Source of the DNA: Gloeopeniophorella convolvens
Taxonomy: Eukaryota; Basidiomycota; Agaricomycetes; Russulales
Direction: 5' to 3'
Assembly: GCA_022496205.1 (NCBI GenBank)
Contig: WTXD01000083.1
Coordinates: 32,791-96,790, forward strand
Length of the DNA stretch: 64,000 bases
In this document: positions 11,737 through 22,755 of the stretch, piece after piece
How positions within the stretch are numbered: the first letter of the stretch is position 1
Layout of the letters: the number at the start of each line of letters is the position of its first letter
Translations under genes and position numbers: made by a program
The notes under the pieces: generated by a model
The model's database searches: none
Seen by the model: the letters and a program-made list of their open reading frames with translations, nothing else
What the model was told of the DNA's origin: nothing

Positions 11737-12233
11737 CCCCCTGCGCCGCGCGCGGGGTCGCTGGTGCGGCGGCTTAGACTATACCAGCTCGGACTATTAT
11801 GGTGTTACTAGTATTATTTAATTCATGTGGCTGGCTGGGGCCTGTACGCGCTGCTCGCCTGCGTGCCTTTGAGGTTCAACACGTTTGTTCTGTCGCACGC
11901 TATGAGGGTTGATTGGAGCGCGTGCGCGAATTCCAACTGCGAAAGAAGGCATTTCTATGAGTGCAGTTATATATAGAACTCGTTTAAACTACAGATGGTC
12001 GCTATAGATACACGAAATCATCGATACACGTGAGTGACTGGTAGCGAAAGCGAAGTACATCAAATCATGAAGAGCGTATAGTTGGAGTCTCGCGACAGCA
12101 GAGACATAATGTGATACCCCCAGGGTTCACAAGAAACGACTATCTTTCGTACACGTCACGAGCGTGGGTGCTCTGCAGTAAATTTTCAATGAACGTGCTC
12201 GTGGAATCCAGAAGGGTGGAACTCACCAAATGA
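11737..12233. other. Convergent 3' flanks (NIPA and DUF6535 gene 1)
   Basis: A/T-richer 3' untranslated sequence between convergent genes. No further gene seen. Confidence 0.4.
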
Positions 12234-15175
12234 TCAAGAGCTAGAAGGCTTGGGATCGACGCCCGCTTGAGAAACGTCTTCAGACGGAGCCGGGCCCGCC
12301 CCCTCCGGAACACCACTCTCGGCATTCGCCGGGGTCTCCTCCTGTATGCAGGAGCTGATTTTCTCCGTCAACTCCAGGAGCGGCCCCAGGCTCTCAATCC
12401 CAGGCGCCTCGCGGACCTGCTTCGCGAATTCCGCAAACGCCTTTCGCTCGACGGGCGACGGGTGGAACTGCTCGCCGATATCCTCCGCCAAAGAACGGAG
12501 CGTCGCCCACACCTTGTCTTGGTCGGCAGGCCCGCAACTGCTCACGTACGAGCGCGCGCGGCTCCCGAATGAGCGGAAGATGGCCAGGGCAGCGTCGCGC
12601 TTGATGTAGTCCAGCGTGGACGCCTGGTTCTCCGCCTCCTTCCAGGAATTGTAGTTCTCCTTCCACTTGGCCCTGTCCTCCTCCGTGCCCAGCTCGAGCC
12701 ATCGCGCCATGCTCGAGAGGAACTTGCGCTCCTCGACGGTGCTTGTGGTCTCTCCGGACTCCCACTTCGCGGTCGTCTTGACTGCTTGCATGAGAGCAGT
12801 GTGATACCCTTGGTGCACGGCGCAGTAAATCTTCATGAGCAGGCTTACCTTCGCGCGGACTCTGATGTCGTCTACGCGTAGGAACTCGTGGATGGAATCG
12901 AAGACCCAGGCAAGATCGTCCGTCAGCCAGCGGAGCGCCGACACTGGTGAGCCTCCCAGAAGGATAAAGACCGAGTGAAGAAGGTCCATGTACGTCGAGA
13001 TCAGGGAGAAGGACCTCGCCAGGCCTGCGCTGTTCTGCTTCTGCGCCTTGATATGTTCGCTGATCCGTGCCCAGAAGCCGTCCTCCAAAACGATTTGCTC
13101 CATCACCGCGCGTGCCTGCTCGACCCCGGCTTTCTCGATGAAGCCAGAAAGCCTTTCCGAAAACGCCGTCATGAGGGTTTCGTCACCAAGGCGTCTTGAA
13201 CCGAAAATGAGTTCATGAAGGGGATGGAAGATACGCTGGAGAGGCGGCGGGGAGTCGCGTTGGTAGGCAAAAACGGAGGCAATTTGGAGACCCTTGCGGA
13301 CGCTGCCCATGGCCTCGAGCAGCGTTGCAGCGCGCGAAGGGCCACCCTGGGATCCCACGAACCCACGAACGTCCTCGTAGACCTCATCGAAGCGCGCGAT
13401 CGCTGCAGGCGATGCACACGCCTGATTGACCCCGAATGCACCTTGGAGAGTCTCCAGAGTAGTGTGGACCATGTCCAGGTCAATGTTGCGCTCGTCGATG
13501 AGGGTGAGGGTGTCGCGAGCGAGCAACGCCAGGTTGATGATGGGACCGTCGTACAGGACTACATCATGGGAACGCTGCGCACTAGACACAGAATGACCGT
13601 CTAGATGAATCGGGATGGATTGGCCCCGCCATTGCCGACTGCTCGTGTTCGTCCGCGCACAGAGGCGTACGATTAGAGGTTGCAAGTGCAGGGGTGCCTT
13701 GTGGGTGATGGAGCTGGGCGGCTTGCCCAAGAATACGTGGACAGCCAGGCTTCTGATGCACGATGCGCGGAGACTTATGAGGGGGTCCTTCGCGTTGCAT
13801 GCGGAGTCCAGCTGGCTGAAGACATAATTGTCAACGATGCAGCCGCGGGCTGTGAACGGAGTATCTGAGATGGCGCAGACGTCTCGGAGCAAGCCGGCAG
13901 ATGCCAACGCGCGCGTCGTCCGGATGGTCCTCGGAATTTCTTTAGACGTGACGCATGTCTCGAGGTGCTTTTGAATACGCTCCAACAAATTTCCAGCTAC
14001 GAGGTGCTTCAACGTGAGTATCGAAAGCTGCTGGTCTTGGTTGGACGGGGAATTGAGATATCCGGGAAGGCTCTCTACGAACAAGTCAATGTCGCGATTG
14101 TTGTCCAAGCGTTGCAGCAACCACAGGAACGCAGAACCATCAATTTCTGCGATCTTCTTCTCCACATCTCTCTTCAGAACGCGGGTCCTGTCCTTCTCCA
14201 GAGACTTCGTGAGGGTGAACATAGCAGGGCCATCAGTCCTCCAGGACCGTCGAGCGGAGCTCTTGCCAGCCCAAACCATGACATTGAGCGCGCATCGAAC
14301 CATGATGTAGATTGGTCGAAGTGGGGTAGTGAGAGCGGTCTGATACGGAAAGTCACTCGAGATGAGTGGCAGGATGCTGAAGATGAGGTACCCGAGTAGA
14401 AGGATAATGAATGCGTAGCGAGCGACGCAACCAACGAGGTCGTTGATGGTCAGCAGGAAGTCGCTCAGCGCAAAGAAGAACACGAAGACGGAGATGTGGA
14501 GGAACACAGGGACGCCGTCGATAACCTTCTTCATTTCGGAGCGATTCAATCCTTGGAAGAGGTAGGCCCGGACGCGACCTCGCTGCAACGGCGGCTCCCC
14601 TGGGCGTGAGTATCGGAGATAATCGCGGATCCATTGCTGTACAAGGGTGGATACGAGCGCGCAGGCCAAGCTTAGAAATAGGCTGAGGAACATGAGAATA
14701 TTGATTCGAATGGCGGACGTAGGTGGCGTGAATGGTGTAGGCGATGGGGCTAGGGTGGAGGAAGGAGCAGAGGAGTTCCCGCCAGATTGTGCTACGAGTT
14801 GGCTAAGAAGGGCAACGGTCGAAGAACCAGAGTCGGGCTGAAGCGATTTGTATGTCTCGATAATGAAGGCGGAAACTATGGCGGAGAATAGACCCGTCTA
14901 CTAGATCATGAGTAATCGACCGTAGGTCGAGATATTGAACGTACAAATATGAGCAAGGTATCCATGCTTTTGTTCCAACTTTCAGTCAATGCTTGATCAT
15001 GTTTTTCGGCCTCTTCCCCATAAAGTTTCCATATCTTCGAGGAAGAATCTTCGCCCTCAAAGTCTGGAAAACATGAGTAAGTGATCAGTTTACGCAGCAT
15101 GAAGTACTCACTTTTGGTTGCATCGGAACCACCAAGAATTTGATCTATGGGATGGTATTTATGAGTCAAGGGCAT
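12234..15175 (-). CDS. DUF6535 membrane protein, copy 1
   Basis: DUF6535 is a basidiomycete-expanded family of unknown function with an N-terminal membrane domain. The start at 15175 (MPLTHKYHPIDQILGG) is followed by an intron at about 15065-15107. The signature SSKIWKLYGEEAEKHDQ and ESWNKSMDTLLIF leads to a second intron, which ends exactly before TGLFSAIVSAFIIETYK. Hydrophobic helices follow at FLSLFLSLACALVSTLVQQW and VFLHISVFVFFFALSDFLL, then YAFIILLLGYLIFSILPLI. The remaining ~600 residues are a helical, soluble-looking domain. It ends in a Pro/Glu-rich tail (ETPANAESGVPEGAGP) at 12234. Length is about 930 residues. The frame is intact. It resembles copy 2 at 50.7 kb more than copy 3 at 55.2 kb. 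Confidence 0.85.
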
Positions 15176-16094
15176 AGCGCAGGAGGTGGTGGAAGAAGAG
15201 CGAGAGAAGGCTAGATAGCGTGATGACCCGAGCCCTCCGACCGTCAAACGATCACGCGCGGAACATGTGCCACGGGTAAGGCAACGTGGCCCGGAGTGCA
15301 ACGCAAGGGTGAACAAAAGAGTGCCAAATACACACCTTGCCGCTCAAGATCATCCGACATCACGCCACGCAAATGGGGACAGCCTACGCAGGGAACGAGG
15401 AGAGAAGTTGGGTTGGCAAAAGCTCATCGCTCCGAGCAATGCAAGCGTGTAGTTATAGGTGCTTAGGATACCATGGCTATCCATGACTTCAAGACACTTC
15501 GACGATTTTGAAATGGTGTCAACCTAACTTGACAGAACGGATGCCTGGGATCCACGATGCACGGGGATGGAGAGGATGGGAACAAGAGCACTTACATACG
15601 CCACGTTGATGCAAGTCAACACAAGTACAAAAACACAAGGACCTAGTTTCACCTTATGCCGATCGCGGAAGACAGTCGTCCCGCCATCAACTTATGAGGA
15701 AGTGACGAGCAGCTTCCTCGTTTAGATTCCCGCATTGCCTCGTCTCTGTCTCTTATTGTCTTTGCAGCCAGCATGCCAACCGATGCGGCTCCAAAGATGA
15801 CAGGTGCGTTCGCATCAGTCTTGCGGGTAGCGAGGATAGCAGGTGCAAGCTCCGATCTCAGCGAGATACAATGCGTGGGGGACGGCACTGGCGTTGCAAG
15901 TTGAGTGCTGAGTGTCAGTTTGACTCGGAGCGAGCAAAGTTGAACAGATTCATCGGAGCGAGTCGGGTCTAGGTTGGACCTTGGTCGCCCGGGAGAGCCC
16001 GGACTGACCACCTCCTTTCAAGCTCCGACTTAATCGTGCAGCAGTGCACTGGCCTCTACGGAGCGCGAGCCTGACCACAGCTGACCACAGACGA
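15176..16094. other. Intergenic, upstream of DUF6535 gene 1
   Basis: Holds the DUF6535 promoter. A minus-strand open frame at 15649-16011 looks partly protein-like but has no recognisable domain or supporting splice structure, so it is not called. Confidence 0.35.
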
Positions 16095-16309
16095 GTCAGC
16101 GAGAGTATCCCATGCTTTCTGCCACTACGCCAGTGTCACCGTCAGGCTTCCGGAATCCGTGGCTTCTATGCCTGGATGTATAAGATCCTCCTGTTCTCGT
16201 CCAGACCTCGCGAAACGCCAGCACGAATCCGTTCATCAACCTCCCACTCTGCTGAGCACGGAATATCTGATTCGAGGACAGAAATATGACTACGTGCATA
16301 ACCGGCTGT

Positions 16310-17329
16310 TCAAGCCACAGGGACGCCTTCTATAGCAGGCGCAGGATTCCAATCCGGGAATAGATCGTTGTCTGGTTCGCCGACCAACCCCAGACCTTTG
16401 GCCAAGGAGATCTTGAAGTAGCCCAGGTCTCCACCTCCCGTGTTAGCCTTCAACTTCTCATAGAACTCGTCGATCGGAATGCGTTCTATCTCCACCTTCT
16501 TTCCGGTCTTCTGTTCGTATAGCTCAACAATCTCAACGAAGGACTTGGAGGGAATTATCCGTCACTATAGGAAGGCCGTGCGTATTGACTATGGTGCACA
16601 CCTTCCTGTCCGCCTCGCAGCGGAAGACGGCATTCTTCAGCTTGGCCGCAGGGACTTTTGTCAAGATATGGACGACGAAGCGAACAGTGTCGGCGCGCGA
16701 CGTCCAAGAAAGCTTCGTGTTCCCATCGCCGGCAACAGTGATCTTCCCGTTCACGATATCGAGTCCCAGGAAGCTTCGATGCTCGTCAGCTTTGTCTACC
16801 GGTCCATTCAACGCGCGATTTACGCACGGCTTCCAGAAAAAGTCGGACCACCCTCCACTGTAGAACAAAGCGGTTGGCGGACCGACGGCCTTGATCTGTT
16901 TCTGAAGATCCGCCTTCGCGAGCAAGGGTCCCTCAGTTGCGCCTTCGATGTCGCTGCCGAACTCGGATGGCACGAACAGCTGCACACCCGCCTCTTTTGC
17001 GGCGGTGGCTAGCGCGAGCTGCACGGGCAAGACACGGGCGGAGATCGTCGAAATGACGACGTCGACGCCAGCCAGCGCCGCAACGAGCGACGCCTTGTCG
17101 CCGTAATCGACAGTGACGGTTCTCGCTCCGTCGAATTTTGCCGAGTCCTAGAACTGCGTCGTCAGCGAGCCATGCCGTGGGCGGTGCCCCGTCAACGACA
17201 AACCAGGTCGCGACTGAGCACGACGACCTCGTTGACGGCTCCCTCGGCTTTGGCCTTCAAGAATTGCTCGATGAGCGGCCTACCGATGTTTCCTGCGCCA
17301 GCGATGGCGAACGTCTTATACCCGGACAT
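16310..17329 (-). CDS. NmrA-like / isoflavone-reductase-like NAD(P)-binding protein, copy 1
   Basis: The start at 17329 (MSGYKTFAIAGAGNIGRPLI) shows the GxGxxG-type dinucleotide motif at the N-terminus. Exon 1 ends VVVLSRDL. A ~60 bp intron joins to DSAKFDGARTVTVDYGDKA. Then come VDVVISTI, LFVPSEFGSDIEGATEGPLL, ALFYSGGWSDFFW and SRADTVRFVVHILTKVPA. A second short intron before SFVEIVELYEQKTGKKVEVE leads to the tail LFPDWNPAPAIEGVPVA, stop 16310. Length is about 305 residues, normal for NmrA-like reductases. The substrate is unknown: the family includes plant isoflavone reductases and fungal redox-sensing regulators. It forms a tandem pair with the copy at 19110. Confidence 0.85.
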
Positions 17330-17391
17330 GGCTACGACTGATTCGAATACGACGGCGTCGTGTCTGGCTCCTTCGCTTCACTCAGACGGTC

Positions 17392-17398
17392 CTTTATA
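17392..17398 (-). promoter_or_regulatory. Candidate TATA box for NmrA-like copy 1
   Basis: TATAAAG on the minus strand about 63 bp before the start codon. The paralogous copy keeps a near-identical element at the matching place. Confidence 0.55.
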
Positions 17399-17770
17399 TC
17401 ATGCTCACCTCCGATCCCGCAAAGTACTGTCTGTTTTGCGCAATCCTGCGTGTATTCCGTTTCACACGCTGTCGTCCTCCCAAGGTCGGCGAGTCATCAA
17501 GACCAGGTTCGCCGAATCCATTACCTATCAGTTCACAGCGCCTATCAACTACTTCGTTCAGTCAACACGCCTGGCGCTTCGCAGTGACTCCAGGCTCTCG
17601 GGGCGCCGCACGACGCGCGTCACGGAGGCAGGGATAATATTTATATCAATGAGTAAGCACCTCCAAGGTTTGTGCAAGGCGCAAACTTCGGTCGAGAGGC
17701 TATTTCGCTTACTCAGTCATAACCCAGACCGAGTAGCATTTACGGTGCCTTCGTGCGTGGCACCACGCCG

Positions 17771-18053
17771 AGGGCATGCACCGTCGCGCTCGCGCACCCT
17801 TCTCGGACTCTGCTCAGCTCTCTGACCCGCATTAATCTTCTTTTTTTTTTGGCTCTCCCGATGCATGTCCCAGACAAAGCAACCCTAGCCCCGCTCTGGG
17901 CTCTCTCCGACCAACGCCTTCTCACCGCATATAAGGCTCATTATCCCTTGCCCTCATCACCTCCCCCTTCTTCCCTCTCTTTCCCTCGAATCACTCCCCC
18001 CTCGCATCTCGGTAGGGCTCCTGCCTAGGCCGCGTCTTCATCTTCTCCCATCA
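17771..18053 (+). promoter_or_regulatory. CT-rich leader upstream of the small gene
   Basis: A long pyrimidine-rich run (CACCTCCCCCTTCTTCCCTC and neighbours) directly precedes ATG 18054, as is common for fungal promoters and leaders. TATAAGG occurs near 17930. Confidence 0.45.
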
Positions 18054-18633
18054 ATGGTCCTCTACACCAAACGCAAGACCATCATCGTTCAGCGGTACCG
18101 CGACAGCTTTGCCGCGATGACTCCAGCACAACGAGCAGAGCTCCAGAAGGACCTCCATGGCGTAATACATAGCAGAGCTGACGGGGTGTGTCTACATGTC
18201 GGATATCTCGTCCTTCCGCAGACTGTGAATCTATTGAACCACCGCTCAGGCTGTGCGGGCTGCCACCGTCGATTCTCCGACTTTGGCTACCACTTTGCCG
18301 TGCGCAAAGCCTATGCAAAGTGCAAGTCGACGCAGTTCAATGTTCTTGTGGGCAAAGGCAACTGGGGCCTAGCAATCGAGTACGCCGAATGGAAGGAGTC
18401 TCAGGAGTCAGGACGCCGCCTCAAATGCAGATCACCAGAAGCTGGGTCGATCGGGTCGAGACAACAACGAACCCGCTTTTGAGATCACGTTCATTTTCAC
18501 GCCAGCCTGCCATGCTCAGCCTGAGACGAATCCACTGGACTCGTTGGCGGGTCCGCGAGAGCTACAGAACCGTGCAAATGTTCTGGAAGTAACGATGCTG
18601 CGTGATTATATAATAGCTTCCCATCTGCCATAA
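18054..18633 (+). CDS. Small unknown protein with a Cys/His cluster
   Basis: ATG 18054 gives MVLYTKRKTIIVQRYRDSFA, then AELQKDLHG. A GT-AG intron at about 18162-18221 joins to TVNLLNHRSGCAGCHRRFSD and FGYHFAVRKAYAKC, a Cys-x2-Cys-His cluster that could bind a metal. A second intron before about 18410 would lead to a natural-looking tail (EPAFEITFIFTPACHAQPET, then ANVLEVTMLRDYIIASHLP) and stop at 18631-18633. The exact second donor is uncertain. I do not recognise the family. It lies in the single-copy spacer between the two NmrA duplication units, so it is not itself duplicated. Confidence 0.5.
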
Positions 18634-18869
18634 CTGCTGCAATCTTGCCCTTGTGCACACCCTCCTGGCCAGTCAGAAACACGAGACTTTGTGACAAAAT
18701 TATAGCTCTCCATGACATTGTACTTCTGAGGCTTCAACAGTTGGTGTAGCTCAAATGAGGAGTGCGGAGGGAGGGAATAATCAGAGTCCCCCCAACTTGC
18801 CGTGAGAATGTGTTAGATACATAATTACGCAACGAAGTCACTTCTTCCAGAACATTTGCACGGTACTGT
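18634..18869. other. Intergenic spacer
   Basis: Single-copy sequence between the small gene and the second duplication unit. Nothing recognised. Confidence 0.4.
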
Positions 18870-19109
18870 CACACGCCATGCTTCCTGCCGCTAAGTATGC
18901 CAACGTCACCTTCAGGCTTCCAGTATCCGTGGTTTCTATACCTAGATGTACTAGATACTCCTGTTCTCACAGTCGACTCCCGATGGTCTCGTCCAGACCT
19001 CGCGAAATGCCGGCACGAATGCCCTTCATCAACCTGGACCCCCCATCCTACTGAACGCGGAACATCTGATTCGAGGACAAAAACAATAACTACGTGCTTA
19101 ACCGGTTAC

Positions 19110-20135
19110 TCAAGCCACAGGGACGCTATCTATAGCAGGCGCAGGATTCCAATCCGGGAATAGATCGTTGTCTGGTTCGCCGACCAACCCCAGACCTTTG
19201 GCCAGGGCGATCTTCCAGTAGTCCACAATTCCGCCTCCTGGGTTGGCTTTCCACTTTTTGTGCAACTCGTCAATCGGAATGCGTTCAACATTTACCTTCT
19301 TTCCTGTCTTTTGTTCGTACAGCTCAGCAATCTCAACAAAGGACTTCAAAAGATTTCCGCGTAAACACGGGAAGGCCGTGCACGCTGACTATGGTGCGCA
19401 CCTTCCTGTCCGCCTCGCAGCGGAAGATGGCGTCCCTCAATTTGGCTGCAGGGAGTTTTGTCAAGATATGGACGACAAAGCGAACAGTGTCAGCGCGCGA
19501 CGTCCAAGAGAGCTTCGTGTTCCCGTCGCCAGCAACAGTAATCTTCCCGTTCACGATATCGAGTCCTAGAGAGCTTCGATGCTCGTCAGCTTTGTCTACC
19601 GGCTCTTTCAACGCATGATCTACGCACGGCTTCCAGAAAAAGTCGGACCACCCTCCACTGTAGAACACAGCGGTCGGCGGGCCAACAGCCCTGATCTGTT
19701 TCCGGTGGTCCACCTTCGCAAGGAAGGGTCCCTCAGTTGCACCGTCTTTATCGCCGCCGAACTCGGATGGCACGAACAGCTGCGCACCCGCCTCTTTTGC
19801 AGCGGCGGCCAGCGCGAGCTGCACGGGCAAGATAAGCTCAGCGATCGTCGAAATGACGACATCGACGCCAGCCAGCGCCGCAACGAGCGACGCCTTGTCG
19901 CCGTAGTCGACGGCGATGGTTCTCGCTCCGTCGAATTTAGTGGCCGAGTCCTAGAACTGCGTCGTCAGCGGGCCATGTAGTGGTAGGCGGTGCTCTGCCA
20001 GCGACAAACCGGGTCGCGACTGAGCACGACGACCTCGTCGACGACTCCCTCGGCTTTGGCCTTCAAAAATTGCTCGATGAGCGGCCTACCGATGTTTCCT
20101 GCGCCAGCGATGGCGAATGTTTTGTACCCGGACAT
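19110..20135 (-). CDS. NmrA-like / isoflavone-reductase-like NAD(P)-binding protein, copy 2
   Basis: The start at 20135 (MSGYKTFAIAGAGNIGRPLI) is followed by the same two introns as copy 1, the second 46 nt long between RKVRTI and SFVEIAELYEQKTGKKV. Conserved blocks are LFVPSEFGGDKDGATEGPFL, VFYSGGWSDFFW, ITVAGDGNTKLSWTSRADTV and the tail LFPDWNPAPAIDSVPVA (stop 19110). Frame and splice sites are intact, so both copies could be active. Differences from copy 1 are mostly single substitutions spread along the protein, which suggests a fairly recent duplication. The substrate cannot be read from the sequence. Confidence 0.85.
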
Positions 20136-20207
20136 GGCTGCAGCTGGATCGAATACGACGGCGTCGTGCCTGACTCTTTCGCTTCACTCGGACGGTCCCT
20201 TATATCA

Positions 20208-20214
20208 TGCTCAC
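20208..20214 (-). promoter_or_regulatory. Candidate TATA box for NmrA-like copy 2
   Basis: TATAAGG on the minus strand about 73 bp before the start, within upstream sequence shared with copy 1. Confidence 0.5.
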
Positions 20215-20575
20215 CTCCATTCCCGCAAAGTCGTACAGCTTGCTTCGCGCACTCCTAATACGTGTCTTCCGTTTCGCACGCTGTCGTTCTCTCAAAGTCG
20301 AGTCATTAAGACCAGGTTCGCTGAATCAATTACCTATCAGTTCACAGCGCCTATTAACTACTTCGTCCAGCCAACCCACCTGACGCTTCGCAGTGATTCC
20401 AGGCTCTCGGGGCACCGCACGACACGCGTCACGGAGGCAGGGGTGCCGCTGATGTCAATGAGTAAGCACTGCCAAGGTTTGTGCAAGGCGCAAACGTTAA
20501 TCAAGAGGTTGCTTCGCTTACCCAGGCACTAGTCAGAACCCAGACCGAGTAGCATTTACCCTGCTTTCGTGCATG

Positions 20576-20791
20576 GTACCGCGCTAAGGGCATGCGTAGC
20601 GCGCGTGGCGGTGGCGAGACCTTTGGTAAAGGTCGTCAAGAGTGTCGTACCACGATGGGTGATCGTAGCTATTGTGGAAGACGATATCAGAACGATAGTA
20701 AGTTAAGGTACATGAATACAGCGCAGATAATGTGAGCAGGATCGTGTCAAGCTCGTAAAAGGATATAGTGCATCCAGAGTTGCTCCCTTCC
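20576..20791. other. Intergenic spacer
   Basis: Separates the NmrA duplication from the 3' end of the nuclease gene. Nothing recognised. Confidence 0.4.
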
Positions 20792-22150
20792 CTACGCGTT
20801 CCGTAGCTCGTCCACGAGCGGCAAAAAGATGCCGTTTAAGATGCCAGCGAGGCGCACACCGCCCATTGCGAGGAGCCTCTCTAGGACCCACTCTCTCTGG
20901 ATACGCCCAGCGTACTCGGGTGTGTCGAGTTCGAGGTACTTGCCCCTCGCGGGAGACCCCCTACCTGCAGCAAGGGACCGCGCCTCTTCCTCAGCAGACG
21001 CAGCGCCGGCACAGCCGACGTCGTCCACGCGGCCCGCGTCGCGAGCACCGTACTCGGGGTCGTCGATGGCGGCAGGCCAAACGAGATCGCAGTTCAGCGC
21101 ATGCAGCGGCGCAGCCCACGCGTATGGGCACAGCACGTCTGAGTCGCTCGTCTGCGGCGGACCGCGGCGCGGGATGGGCTTCCGGGGCACCCACGAGAGG
21201 ACTTTCTGCAGCAGTCCCTCCGCGGGGGTGGACACATCGTGCGCCGCTGGGCAGTCGAGCCACGACTCGGCCTCGGTCTCCCAGCGTGCCTTGCCGGTGC
21301 CGACGCCGAGGCCTTCCCATATGACGCGGCGCACGAACGGGTCGTAGATCGCGCCGCGGAGGGAGGCCTCGACCGTGGGCACTGGAAGCGGACGTGTATA
21401 GTTGCGCGGGAGCGTACGGAGGGATTTGGCGATGAGCAAGCCATCCCACAGGGAGTGGAGGTCTTCGCGCGCGCATCAGACACAGATATGGAATGGTGGA
21501 GCCGAGTAGGATACGCACTGGTGACGCGTCCATCCCAGGACACCTTGACGCCATTGCCACCACGGTCGCGCCCTGTGAGGTGTAGTGGCTGATGCATGTC
21601 GCCGACAAAGTGGATAAGGAACTTGAGCGCCTCCTGCGCCAGCGCCGGCGCCTGGTTCATCGCCACGCCTGAAGACGCCGACGACTGGACAAAGTCGGCG
21701 AGGATGGTGCTGACGTTGTAAATTCCGTCGAGGACGTTGCCACCTTCGTGGCCTGCCCAGCCGCGCTCGCCAGGGAAGAGACAAGTGTCGGATGGATGGT
21801 CACCGAGCGCGCCGACGTAGTGCAGGGGCGCGGACCACCGCGCACGCCAGCGGATGGTGTCCGCCCATGAGGCGACCGAAGAGATGTAGCAAGGCGGGTC
21901 TCCGCCTTGTGTCCGAACAACCGAGTCATCGGATGAAAGGACTGAGCAGACAAGGGGCAGGACTTCTGGATGAAGGTATATTTGGGCAATGGTTGCAACG
22001 ATCTCATGACCTAAAACAGACGTCGGATATGAGACACGGCGAGAGTAGGTTAGATGGGTAGGACGCACCTGCTGCACCCCACGCCAACGCGCTCGGGAGG
22101 GTGCTTAGACCCGCTACAGCCGCAACGCCGAGAGTTGGATATATACGCAT
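20792..22150 (-). CDS. Secreted S1/P1-type zinc nuclease
   Basis: S1/P1 nucleases are secreted, single-strand-specific enzymes with three zinc ions, used by fungi to scavenge nucleic acids. The start at 22150 gives a signal peptide (MRIYPTLGVAAVAGL and following) that ends before the obligatory N-terminal Trp: WGAAGHEIVA, with an intron after the second Gly. Zinc ligands follow in order: SWADTIRWR (Asp), APLHYVGAL (His), LIHFVGDMHQPLH (His, Asp, His), then across an intron NLHSLWDGLL (His, Asp). The C-terminal half contains CPYAWAAPLHALNCDLVWP and GILNGIFLPLVDELRNA, with stop at 20792. All catalytic ligands are present and the length of about 390 residues suits fungal members. Confidence 0.93.
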
Positions 22151-22210
22151 GCTGCAGCCTTGAGTTTGGGTGACAGATGTGGGCTTCTAGGATAGCCTAG
22201 AAGCGACGCC

Positions 22211-22218
22211 CTTATATA
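22211..22218 (-). promoter_or_regulatory. Candidate TATA box for the S1/P1 nuclease
   Basis: TATATAAG on the minus strand, about 61 bp before the start codon at 22150. Confidence 0.55.
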
Positions 22219-22755
22219 TGCGCGACCGGGGCACCGCAATGAGGTGTTTGCAGTGAACTTGGGGGACAAAGACGGCGGGCGGCAATGCAGGCTCGCATTG
22301 AAGAATTGGCCCGTTTTGTCGACCTGGCCAATCAAGGAACGGCTCTCGAACACCGGCATTTTCCGGAATCATTCTCCGAACGCACGTTTATTCTCCCACT
22401 GGCACCACCAGATGAGGCCTCCTCTCATCCCTATTGTCACGCCGCTCTTCTATTGATTGGTGTACTTCGTGTGCTCCACGCGTTGGTGCGTTGGTGCTAG
22501 AGGAATAATAAGAAGTTCCTCCACAGGTTTCCTTTACCACAATAACCACCGGCAACATTCAAGAGTTACATAGCGACGGCAAACTCTCGCCCCAGCATGT
22601 TGCGGGGCGATGATTCCATCTGACAAGCATTCCATAAACCGACCCTTCGGGTGCGCAGCAACGCAGTGTGTCAACGGGATCATCGCAGCAGCGCGCTGGC
22701 TGTCACTGAAGGCGCCCCAGGACACAAGTGCAGCCACGAAGGCACTGACGACCTC
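22219..22755. other. Intergenic between nuclease and P450
   Basis: Upstream region of the nuclease and 3' flank of the P450. Short open frames only. Confidence 0.4.

Larger units (their letters stand above)
16095..17770. repeat. Tandem segmental duplication, unit 1 (NmrA-like gene)
   Basis: About 1.7 kb including the gene, ~200 bp of 3' flank and ~430 bp of upstream sequence is closely matched at 18870-20575. Aligned landmarks include GACCTCGCGAAA, TTTATATCATGCTCACC and CCGAGTAGCATTTAC in both units. The copies lie in the same orientation. Confidence 0.85.
18870..20575. repeat. Tandem segmental duplication, unit 2 (NmrA-like gene)
   Basis: Counterpart of 16095-17770, same orientation. It carries small indels, for example an extra ~20 bp near 18980 in the 3' flank. 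Confidence 0.85.

Noticed and set aside
15649..16011. Minus-strand 120-residue open frame
   Set aside because: Partly protein-like C-terminal half but no recognisable domain, start context or splice support.
20829..21347. Plus-strand open frame over the nuclease gene
   Set aside because: Antisense shadow of the S1/P1 nuclease coding exons.
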